Origin: Spirochaetaceae bacterium
Lineage (GTDB): Bacteria; Spirochaetota; Spirochaetia; Spirochaetales_E; Spirochaetaceae_B
DNA length: 8,657 nucleotides
NCBI GenBank assembly: GCA_003249275.1
Contig: QKJO01000223.1
Coordinates: forward strand, 1-8,657
Direction of reading: 5' to 3'
Shown piece by piece: positions 1-5,880 of this stretch. Position 1 is the stretch's first letter; each line of letters opens with the position of its first letter. Below the pieces are notes generated by a model. That model was not told the origin of the DNA. It saw only the letters and a list, made by a program, of their open reading frames with translations, and searched no databases. Made by a program: the position numbers and the translations under genes.

Positions 1-379
1 CCAGACTTTTCAGCCATCGTTTATAGGCTCTTTTTTCAGCATGGAAACCGTCACCGACACAGAGAATCTGAATCGTTCCGTTTCCCAGGGAATCCCATAC
101 GGTTCCGCCCGATGACAGAGGGAAACGGAGGAGAGTTCCCAGAAAATCCTTTCTGGCATGGAGGTCGGGAAGCACAAGCAGGGGAATTTCCTGATTCAGA
201 AATATCAGACCGCCCGGATTGCCGAAGCTGTTCCCGGGCCTGATCAGAGGATCCTCGTCTTTGAACGCCTGGAGAACCAGATCAAGATGCTCCAGCACTG
301 AGTTCAGATCATCGGGAACCGAGGCGTTCTCCAGTCTGAGCAATTCGTTCAATAGCTGCTGATTATTCATTGGAATCAT
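1..379 (-). CDS. Metallophosphoesterase-like protein, N-terminal part (cut by window edge)
   Basis: The minus-strand frame is open from ATG at 379 to the left edge without a stop, giving the first 126 residues. After an N-terminal region of about 65 residues comes a hydrophobic strand ending in PDLHAR (residues 71-76), and later ILCVGDGFHAE (about 105-115). The D-x-H and GDxxH spacing resembles the first two metal-binding blocks of calcineurin-like phosphoesterases (DxH, then GDxxDRG), but the second block has His-Ala-Glu instead of Asp-Arg-Gly. The remaining metal-binding blocks would lie beyond the edge. A second in-frame ATG (370) could be the true start; neither has a good Shine-Dalgarno sequence, which fits translational coupling to the gene 3 bases upstream. 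The substrate cannot be told. The family call is moderately supported and specific function is unknown. Confidence 0.55.
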   Translation of the reverse strand, partial: MIPMNNQQLLNELLRLENASVPDDLNSVLEHLDLVLQAFKDEDPLIRPGNSFGNPGGLIFLNQEIPLLVLPDLHARKDFLGTLLRFPLSSGGTVWDSLGNGTIQILCVGDGFHAEKRAYKRWLKSL

Positions 380-382
380 GGT

Positions 383-907
383 TTAATCCGGTACAATCGT
401 GTTATTGATACTGACAAATTCTTTTGTCATGATTCTTGTGGCATCCTCAATCTGCCTGTTCTGCTTCTGAGGAAGGGTGTCATTCATGAGAGCAATTTTA
501 TAGACAGGAGAACTCTTCTTCAGAGAACCTCCGGAGAAGACGATTTCATGATCGAGCTCAACCGCTCCTTTGACTGACAGATTTTCTTCCAGAAGACGGT
601 CGGGTACATCTTTCCGGAGACCCACACTGGCATAGATGACCTGCCGCATGCCTTTCTGACCCGCCGGCCCCACTCCCAGGATCGATCCGGAGAATGTGAG
701 GGCAATGAAGGCTCTTTTTTCATCCGCCGGAATGGATGATTCAATGGTCATATGAAGAGACTTCACCTGCTTCATAAATATCTTCTCTTTCTTTTTCCAT
801 GATTTAATCAAAGAGTCGAGATAGTCATCAGATCCGTGGTCATATCTGGAAGCGATTTTTTGCAGATGATTCAGTATTTCCGGATTCAATTCTCTGGTGA
901 TACCCAT
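383..907 (-). CDS. Conserved-looking protein of unknown function, 174 aa
   Basis: I do not recognise this protein. It has no signal peptide or membrane segment and is probably cytoplasmic. The first 55 residues are charged and predicted helical, with a lysine-rich stretch near residues 37-49. The middle part (about 65-100) holds hydrophobic beta-like strands around FSGSILGVGPAG and VIYASVGLRKDVP, followed by an ordered-looking C-terminal part. The start at 907 is supported by an AGAGGAG ribosome binding site 10 bases upstream (918-924). The gene ends 3 bases before the metallophosphoesterase-like gene, so the two are very probably co-transcribed and may act together. Whether it is a partner, regulator or separate enzyme cannot be decided from sequence alone. 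The reading frame itself is solid. Confidence 0.75.
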   Translation of the reverse strand: MGITRELNPEILNHLQKIASRYDHGSDDYLDSLIKSWKKKEKIFMKQVKSLHMTIESSIPADEKRAFIALTFSGSILGVGPAGQKGMRQVIYASVGLRKDVPDRLLEENLSVKGAVELDHEIVFSGGSLKKSSPVYKIALMNDTLPQKQNRQIEDATRIMTKEFVSINNTIVPD

Positions 908-960
908 TCCGGTGATGCTCCTCTCTTATCAATTGAACTTCATTAATAAGTTACAATATA
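908..960. promoter_or_regulatory. Short divergent intergenic region with minus-strand ribosome binding site
   Basis: These 53 AT-rich bases separate the minus-strand unknown gene from the plus-strand hydrolase, so promoters for both must lie here or extend into the coding regions. A strong Shine-Dalgarno AGAGGAG serves the minus gene (918-924). On the plus strand TACAAT (952-957) is a good -10 match but has no -35 at normal spacing (TTGAAC at 933-938 is only 13 bases away). On the minus strand TATATT (955-960) is a possible -10. Promoter assignments here are weak. Confidence 0.35.
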
Positions 961-1623
961 ATGTCTTTGATGATGAATAACAGACACTTTTATATCTTTT
1001 CTCTAATTCTAACCCTTTCATTCTCCCTTTTCGCGGAAAGTTCCGGAACCGGAAGTCCGCAGAAAATCGCCTGTGTCGGTGACAGTCTGACCTACGGATT
1101 CGGTCTGGTCCAGAGAGAGAAATACAGCTATCCGTCCCAGCTGGAGAAAAGGCTGTCTTCGGATTACGAAATCAGGAATTTCGGCATCAACGGAGCCTGT
1201 GCAACTCCGGGAAACAGGGATTTCTATCTGAATAACAATGTGAAAGAGATCGTCGACTGGAACCCTGATATTCTGCTTGTCATGCTGGGCAGCAATGATT
1301 CAAAAGAGTCAGTCTGGATATCGGAGGAGTTGTACCTCTCAGGACTTGTCGGCATCATAGAGGCTGTCCGCGGCTGTAATACATCTGTAGTGCTTGTGAC
1401 TCCCCCGCCCTGCCGTCCCAACCCGTACGGGATAAGAGACTCTGTCATCAGAGAGAAGATCCTTCCTTCATTGGAGATTCTGAGCGCAAGGGAAGGTTAT
1501 CCACTGATAGATGTCTATTCCGCCCTTGATAAGTCGCAGAATCTCTTCATAGACAATATTCATCTGAGCAGAAAAGGATATGCAAGGCTGAGCGACCGGC
1601 TGGCCGCTTATCTGATCAACTGA
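961..1623 (+). CDS. Secreted SGNH/GDSL-family hydrolase
   Basis: This is a 220-residue esterase/lipase-type hydrolase with an apparent Sec signal peptide: a short polar start, a hydrophobic core at about residues 10-24 and a likely cleavage site after Ala25 (LFA/ES). All four SGNH blocks are visible: GDSLTYG (40-46, nucleophile Ser42), Gly in NFGINGA (73-79), GSND (110-113, oxyanion Asn112) and DNIH (198-201, catalytic Asp198 and His201). It should therefore be an active enzyme in the periplasm or outside the cell, removing acyl or acetyl groups from a lipid or carbohydrate; the substrate is unknown. The start is uncertain. ATG 961 has no Shine-Dalgarno, and ATG codons at 970 and 973 would also leave a usable signal peptide. 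The gene converges on the GGDEF-EAL gene with an 18-base gap and appears to be a single-gene unit. Confidence 0.88.
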   Translation: MSLMMNNRHFYIFSLILTLSFSLFAESSGTGSPQKIACVGDSLTYGFGLVQREKYSYPSQLEKRLSSDYEIRNFGINGACATPGNRDFYLNNNVKEIVDWNPDILLVMLGSNDSKESVWISEELYLSGLVGIIEAVRGCNTSVVLVTPPPCRPNPYGIRDSVIREKILPSLEILSAREGYPLIDVYSALDKSQNLFIDNIHLSRKGYARLSDRLAAYLIN

Positions 1624-1641
1624 ATCTGTACAGGAAGGACG

Positions 1642-3186
1642 CTATTTCTCAATTTTCCAGGAATTGACTGAAAATTTCTTTCCCAGTATTTTCTGTCTGT
1701 ATTCAATGAAATCGCTTTCCGACAGTGCAGGAGAGAAATAATAACCCTGAAAGGAGCGGCATCCCATTTTAACAAGACTCTTCAGCTGTTCCAGGTTTTC
1801 CACGCCCTCCACAATCAGATCCAGATTGAGCTCCCTTATAAAATAAAGAATCCCCTTAAGAATCGACTGATCCAGAGGATTGTCGGGTATCTTGTCCACA
1901 AAGGATTTGTCAATTTTAACCGTATCAACCGGCAGATCTTTCAGATAATTCAGAGAGGAATAACCGGTACCGAAATCGTCGAGAGAAATACAGAATCCCG
2001 CCTCTCTGAGCTGATTGAGTTTGCTTATGGCATTCACGGGATTATCGATCAGGCTGTTCTCTGTGAGTTCTATCTTCAGATCGGACGGGTTGATGTCGTA
2101 GGAATCGGTTATCCGCTTGAAGGTTTCCACCAGATCGGTGTTATAGAACTGACGGGGAGATACGTTGACCGAAAGCTGAACATTCTTATAGTTCCTGTTG
2201 CGCCAGTTCTGCATCTGTCTGGCGGCGCTGAACAGAACCCAGTTGCCCAGGGGAATGATCAGTCCCGTCTCCTCTGCAAGAGGAATAAAGTCATCCGGAT
2301 TGATTCCGCCCTTTTCCGGATGGTTCCAGCGGATCAGGGACTCGGCCTTGACATCAATCACAGTAAAGGAGTCTTTCTGAACATCGATGGTGATGATGGG
2401 CTGATAGTTCAGATAGAACTGTTTGTCAATTTCCTTGATGGCCTGCTTCTCCAGCGCTTTGATGATGCTGTTCTGCAGTTCCATTTTCTGGATGACCAGA
2501 TCACTGATTTCATCTGTAAAAATTGTATAGGTCAGATGCTGTTTACAGGCATAGCTCAGCGCTATGTCGGAGTTATGAAGCAAAGTGTTTCTTTCAAGAC
2601 CATGTTTGGGAAAGAGGGAGATACCGCAGCTGGAATCGATTGAAATGTTGTACCCGGAGAATATATGCGGCCTCTTCAGCTCTTCATTCAGAAGCTGCAG
2701 AAACATGTGAAGACGGCTTTCATCTCCGATGTTCTGATAGACAATCAAAAATTCGTCTTCTCTCGTATGATAGACGATATTTTCCAGACCGCTCAACTCG
2801 GTGAGTCTGACACCGATCTGATAGAGAACCCATTCGCTGATGGAAGGTTTCAGGGCTTTATTGATGGCTTCGAAGTTTTCATTCAACTTCACCAGGATAA
2901 ATGCCATGGGCGACATATCATCGGCTTCCAGGCGTTTCTCAAGGAGAAGATTGATGTCTTCATTGGCTTTCACATGGTTCGGAAGACCCGTCTTATGGTT
3001 CAGAACAACTCTTCTCTGAAGGTCTGAATTCTCCTTGTTCAGATTCTTGAGCTTCATCGCAAGGTCGCCGACCTGACTTATGAGAGATTCCCTCTCTTCC
3101 TCCAGTGTTTTGACAAGAGATATCAGATCTTCGGTATTGAGATTCTCAAGTTTCTGCAAATTCGAATCATTCTGGCTGTTCTGCAT
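1642..3186 (-). CDS. GGDEF-EAL protein, probable cyclic-di-GMP phosphodiesterase
   Basis: This 514-residue protein has no membrane segment. The order is a coiled-coil-like helix (about 10-62), a GGDEF domain (about 63-225) and an EAL domain (about 240-500). The GGDEF domain is degenerate: the signature is REDEF (142-146) and the first metal-binding Asp is replaced (FILVKLNENF, 96-105). It should not make cyclic-di-GMP but might bind GTP or regulate. The EAL domain keeps the catalytic set: Glu282 in ESLIRW, Asn341 in SVNVSPRQ, Glu373 in ELTEN, Asp403-Asp404 in DDFGTGYSSL, Lys424 in KIDKS, Glu460 in VEGVE and Gln480 in FQGYYFSPA. Hydrolysis of cyclic-di-GMP to pGpG is therefore predicted. The start ATG at 3186 lacks a strong Shine-Dalgarno. 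It is divergent from the cobalamin operon and probably transcribed alone. The sensory input is unclear; the coiled coil suggests dimerisation. Confidence 0.92.
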   Translation of the reverse strand: MQNSQNDSNLQKLENLNTEDLISLVKTLEEERESLISQVGDLAMKLKNLNKENSDLQRRVVLNHKTGLPNHVKANEDINLLLEKRLEADDMSPMAFILVKLNENFEAINKALKPSISEWVLYQIGVRLTELSGLENIVYHTREDEFLIVYQNIGDESRLHMFLQLLNEELKRPHIFSGYNISIDSSCGISLFPKHGLERNTLLHNSDIALSYACKQHLTYTIFTDEISDLVIQKMELQNSIIKALEKQAIKEIDKQFYLNYQPIITIDVQKDSFTVIDVKAESLIRWNHPEKGGINPDDFIPLAEETGLIIPLGNWVLFSAARQMQNWRNRNYKNVQLSVNVSPRQFYNTDLVETFKRITDSYDINPSDLKIELTENSLIDNPVNAISKLNQLREAGFCISLDDFGTGYSSLNYLKDLPVDTVKIDKSFVDKIPDNPLDQSILKGILYFIRELNLDLIVEGVENLEQLKSLVKMGCRSFQGYYFSPALSESDFIEYRQKILGKKFSVNSWKIEK

Positions 3187-3225
3187 ATTTATTGTTAATC
3201 CAAGATATAGAATCCGGTGATATTT

Positions 3226-3254
3226 TTAATATTACATGCAGTTTTGAATATAAT
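3226..3254 (+). promoter_or_regulatory. Candidate sigma-70 promoter of the cobalamin operon
   Basis: TTAATA (3226-3231, 4 of 6) and a perfect TATAAT (3249-3254) are separated by 17 bases. The predicted start near 3261 would give a 5' leader of about 99 bases before cbiB. That leader has a near-palindrome TGTAACGGTAACA (3282-3294) but nothing recognisable as a cobalamin riboswitch. A second possible promoter lies much closer to the gene. Confidence 0.4.
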
Positions 3255-3257
3255 CAA
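3229..3257 (-). promoter_or_regulatory. Possible promoter of the GGDEF-EAL gene
   Basis: On the minus strand, TTGATT (3252-3257) and TAATAT (3229-3234) are spaced by 17 bases, each matching the sigma-70 consensus at 4 of 6 positions. Transcription would begin near 3222, giving a leader of about 36 bases. The site overlaps the candidate plus-strand promoter for the cobalamin operon almost exactly, so the two directions could compete. The region is AT-rich, so chance matches are likely. Confidence 0.3.
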
Positions 3258-3345
3258 ACGCATTAAACAAAAATGGATTCCTGTAACGGTAACATTTAAA
3301 TACTATAAAACCTTAAAATATAGCAATGCCTGAACCCCTGAGTTG

Positions 3346-3354
3346 TGATATAAA
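3346..3354 (+). promoter_or_regulatory. Possible extended -10 element abutting cbiB
   Basis: TGATATAAA fits an extended -10 (TGn followed by TATAAA). Its predicted start point is within a base or so of the cbiB ATG at 3360, which would give a leaderless transcript. This fits the absence of a Shine-Dalgarno before cbiB, but no -35 is visible and the stretch is AT-rich. Confidence 0.25.
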
Positions 3355-3359
3355 AAAGC

Positions 3360-4304
3360 ATGCCTGAAATCATACTAGCTGCCGCCGTGTTCCTGGACAT
3401 CCTGTTCGGAGAGCCTTCATCATCCCTTCATCCCACAGTGTTTATGGGTAAATACATAGGCTGGTTCTGGAGCCGCTGTCCTTCCCGGAGGAAGGCAGTC
3501 GAGTTTGTGTGGGGATTAATTCTGATAATTCTGGGACTGCTGCTCTTTGCCGGACCGGTCTTTTTACTGACCCGACTTCTTTCGGGGCAGAAGATCATCT
3601 ATCTGATTATGGCCGTTCCCTTGCTGAAAGTATCCTTTTCCGTCCGCTATCTGCTTAAAAGCGGAATGGACATTAAAAAGGAACTCGAAAACGGGAATCT
3701 GGCAATGGCCCGGGAACTGACGTCCTATCATCTTGTCAGCAGAAATACCGATTCTCTGACGGACGAGGAGATCTGTTCCTGCGTCATAGAGTCTTTGTCG
3801 GAGAATATCACCGACAGTTTCAGTTCTCCCGTGTTCTTCTACTTCATCCTCGGGCTGCCGGGAGCCTGGGCTTACAGGCTGATCAATACATCCGATGCCA
3901 TGATCGCCTATCGCAATGAAAAGTATGAATGGGGCGGGAAATTCACAGCCTGGTGCGATACGCTGCTGAACTGGATACCGGCCCGCCTTACGGCATTCAC
4001 AATCCTTCTTGCATCACTGGCAATCCCCGGAGCCTCATTCAGAAAGGCCCTGGCGAGCCTGGTCGGGGAACACAGGAATACGGCCAGTCCCAATGCGGGT
4101 TGGACCATGAGCGCCATGGCCGGCGCCCTGAATGTCACCCTCGTCAAAAAGGGGGAATATATACTTTCCGGCGGTGAAGACCGACTGGAACCGTCCAAGA
4201 TAGACATGTGCATAAAAATTACAGTATTATCCCTTTTACTGGTCATGATACTGATGACTGGTCTTTACAGGGGGGGGCTATGGCTTCTGAGCACGGCGGT
4301 TTAA
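3360..4304 (+). CDS. cbiB: Adenosylcobinamide-phosphate synthase CbiB
   Basis: CbiB is an inner-membrane enzyme that joins (R)-1-amino-2-propanol phosphate to adenosylcobyric acid, giving adenosylcobinamide phosphate. (In the aerobic-pathway naming this protein is called CobD.) At 314 residues it has family length. Visible signatures are the N-terminal DILFGEP followed by HP (13-25), SENITDSFSSP (147-157), NTSDAMIAYRNEKY (176-189), NWIPARL (204-210) and SPNAGW with MAGAL later on. Hydrophobic segments lie near 50-74, 79-97, 155-175, 208-226 and the C-terminus. One usually conserved position differs: the Asp pair before NWIPARL reads Cys199-Asp200. The start fits the family N-terminus but has no Shine-Dalgarno. 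It is the first gene of the operon and overlaps cobD by 25 bases across an eight-G run. Confidence 0.95.
   Translation: MPEIILAAAVFLDILFGEPSSSLHPTVFMGKYIGWFWSRCPSRRKAVEFVWGLILIILGLLLFAGPVFLLTRLLSGQKIIYLIMAVPLLKVSFSVRYLLKSGMDIKKELENGNLAMARELTSYHLVSRNTDSLTDEEICSCVIESLSENITDSFSSPVFFYFILGLPGAWAYRLINTSDAMIAYRNEKYEWGGKFTAWCDTLLNWIPARLTAFTILLASLAIPGASFRKALASLVGEHRNTASPNAGWTMSAMAGALNVTLVKKGEYILSGGEDRLEPSKIDMCIKITVLSLLLVMILMTGLYRGGLWLLSTAV
4270..4277 (+). repeat. Eight-G homopolymer at the cbiB/cobD junction
   Basis: A run of eight G bases lies in the last codons of cbiB (Arg304-Gly305-Gly306) and immediately before the cobD ATG at 4280, where with the preceding A it also serves as the likely ribosome binding sequence. 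The heptamer G GGG GGG (4271-4277) is in register for a -1 slip from the cbiB frame. The -1 frame is the cobD frame, so slippage would join the two proteins. It is also a typical site for replication or sequencing length errors. Confidence 0.6.
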
Positions 4305-5332
4305 ACTATAAAAAACTGAGGAATCTGGGAATCGATCCGGATGAGGTGATCGACTTCAGCGTCAGCATCAACCCTGATCCGCTCCCGGAATCGGTTCTGG
4401 AAGATATCAGAAATTCAAATATTGTCCGGTATCCTGATTCGAACTGCTCTCTTTTGAAGGAGAAAATTGCAGAATTCAATCGCGTTCCCGCCGAATCCGT
4501 TCTTGTCGTAAACGGTACGTCCCAGGGGATGTTCCTCATTGTCGCGTCCCTTCTGGGAGAAGGCAGAAGTGTGGCAGTTGTGGATCCCACCTACAGTGAA
4601 TATCTGGATGCCTGCCGTCTGAAGACGGACAGGATACACTCCATAAGGATGGAACCGGAAGAGTCATTCCGTTTTTCAATCGAAAAAATTACCCGGACCG
4701 TGGAAACAGAAAAACCGGTTCTTCTCTGGATCTGTTCACCCAACAATCCTACGGGTCAGTATCTGAATGAACAGGATTTTGAGATCATAAGGCAGAGCTG
4801 TCTGAAATCGGGAACCATCATGATTCTTGATGAAGCCTATGTCTGTTTTGTTCCCGACGGTATGCGCTACGATCCCCTCCGGGAAGGAGTGATAGTTCTC
4901 CGTTCCATGACAAAAGATTACAGTATCCCCGGTCTGCGGCTCGGTTATCTGATGGCCGCCCCTGATCTGATTCAGAAAATCAGGCGCTGGCAGCCCGAAT
5001 GGAGCATCAGCTCCCCCGCACAGGATGCCGGAATCGCCGGGTTCCGGGAAATCGGGTATTTCAGGAAAAGCTGGGAAAAAACGGCTTTGAGACGAGAAAA
5101 AATGATGAAGGCTCTGGAAGATCTGGGGCTGAAAGTATACGAAAGCTGCTCGAATTTTTTTCTTGTGGAAGTGAACGACACGGAAGCATTGAAGGCCCAT
5201 CTGTGGAAGGATCTCCTTCTTGTCCGGGACTGTGCTTCCTTCCAGCTGAAGAACACAATCAGAATCGGTGTCAGGACGGATGAAGACAACAACAGACTGA
5301 TTCGGAACATAAAGGAATATCTGGGCCGATGA
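4280..5332 (+). CDS. cobD: L-threonine-O-3-phosphate decarboxylase CobD (PLP enzyme)
   Basis: This class-I aminotransferase-fold enzyme decarboxylates L-threonine phosphate to (R)-1-amino-2-propanol phosphate, the substrate of CbiB encoded just upstream. The start at ATG 4280 gives 350 residues and the family-typical opening with HGG (5-7) then DFSVSINP (25-32). The frame stays open upstream to another ATG at 4208, but that would add residues before the family start and overlap cbiB by 97 bases. Motifs are SPNNPTG (153-159), LDEAY (183-187), the PLP lysine Lys212 in SMTKDYSIPGLRLGY, and Arg328 in IRIGVR, the usual carboxylate-binding position. HisC, histidinol-phosphate aminotransferase, is a close relative; the operon context and HGG start favour CobD. 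The stop overlaps the cobU start (ATGA). Confidence 0.93.
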   Translation: MASEHGGLNYKKLRNLGIDPDEVIDFSVSINPDPLPESVLEDIRNSNIVRYPDSNCSLLKEKIAEFNRVPAESVLVVNGTSQGMFLIVASLLGEGRSVAVVDPTYSEYLDACRLKTDRIHSIRMEPEESFRFSIEKITRTVETEKPVLLWICSPNNPTGQYLNEQDFEIIRQSCLKSGTIMILDEAYVCFVPDGMRYDPLREGVIVLRSMTKDYSIPGLRLGYLMAAPDLIQKIRRWQPEWSISSPAQDAGIAGFREIGYFRKSWEKTALRREKMMKALEDLGLKVYESCSNFFLVEVNDTEALKAHLWKDLLLVRDCASFQLKNTIRIGVRTDEDNNRLIRNIKEYLGR

Positions 5333-5880
5333 TACTGGTTCTTGGCGGTGCAAAATCAGGAAAGACAGCCTGGGCCGAATCTTTCGCTGCCCGGCGGGCA
5401 GCCGAAACGGGCGGACAGGTCATCTATCTTGCCTCAGCCGTCGCCTGGGATGATGAAATGAAGCTCCGGATCAAACGTCACAGGGAATCCCGTCCCCGGG
5501 AGTGGATGACTATTGAGGAACCCCTTCATGTAGCCCGGAAAATTGATGAATGCTGTCCGGGAAACGGTAAGATCGTACTTTTTGACTGTCTGACTCTTTG
5601 GCTGACAAATCTCCTGATGGGACTGGGAGAGAATTTCAGACAGGAAGAAGCTGAAGAGCTTGTAAAAACAGAATTGGATGGTCTTCTCAGGTCGATTGAA
5701 AATTTCAACGGCGAAGTTATTGTCGTATCAAATCTTGTCGAAACGGGATTAGTGGCTCCCAATTTTCTGGGCCGGATATTTCAGGAGATCGCCGGACGAA
5801 GTCATCAGGCTCTTGCCCGTGCATCCCGTCAGGTTGTCATGATAACGGCCGGACTCCCCCAATGGTTGAAAAATGAATAA
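5329..5880 (+). CDS. cobU: Adenosylcobinamide kinase / adenosylcobinamide-phosphate guanylyltransferase CobU
   Basis: This bifunctional cytoplasmic enzyme phosphorylates adenosylcobinamide and transfers GMP to form AdoCbi-GDP, the CobS substrate. Its 183 residues match the family. The P-loop is GGAKSGKT (6-13); the RIKRHRESRP block (47-56) carries His51, which aligns with the guanylylated histidine; FDCLTLWLTNLL (85-96) is the Walker B-like segment. The C-terminal signature is unusual: the family's SNEVG reads SNLVE (134-138), the following IVP reads LVA (141-143), FRD reads FQE (151-153) and NQ reads HQ (159-160). The overall architecture is nonetheless clearly CobU. The start overlaps the cobD stop by 4 bases and the end overlaps cobT by 8, so translation is probably coupled. 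Confidence 0.93.
   Translation: MILVLGGAKSGKTAWAESFAARRAAETGGQVIYLASAVAWDDEMKLRIKRHRESRPREWMTIEEPLHVARKIDECCPGNGKIVLFDCLTLWLTNLLMGLGENFRQEEAEELVKTELDGLLRSIENFNGEVIVVSNLVETGLVAPNFLGRIFQEIAGRSHQALARASRQVVMITAGLPQWLKNE

Noticed and set aside
1626..1633. CTGTACAG palindrome between convergent genes as a terminator or operator
   Set aside because: It is a loopless 8-base palindrome with no T-run in an 18-base gap, too little to support a function.
3273..3299. Eight-codon frame in the cbiB leader
   Set aside because: No ribosome binding site and no notable amino-acid content; it is expected by chance.
3187..3359. Cobalamin riboswitch upstream of cbiB
   Set aside because: Expected from context, but the spacer is short and AT-rich and shows no B12-box or characteristic GC-rich stems.
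4208..4279. Longer cobD start at ATG 4208
   Set aside because: It would add 24 residues not typical of CobD and overlap cbiB by 97 bases; ATG 4280 gives the family-like HGG N-terminus.
5153..5164. T7 run in cobD in register for a -1 slip
   Set aside because: A slip would leave the PLP-enzyme frame near its C-terminus and end at a stop around 5283, losing the conserved IRIGVR segment. This looks like an ordinary Phe-Phe codon pair.
4736..5353. Long minus-strand open frame opposite cobD (about 205 codons)
   Set aside because: It is antisense to a clearly conserved enzyme and lacks recognisable domains or low-complexity-free structure.
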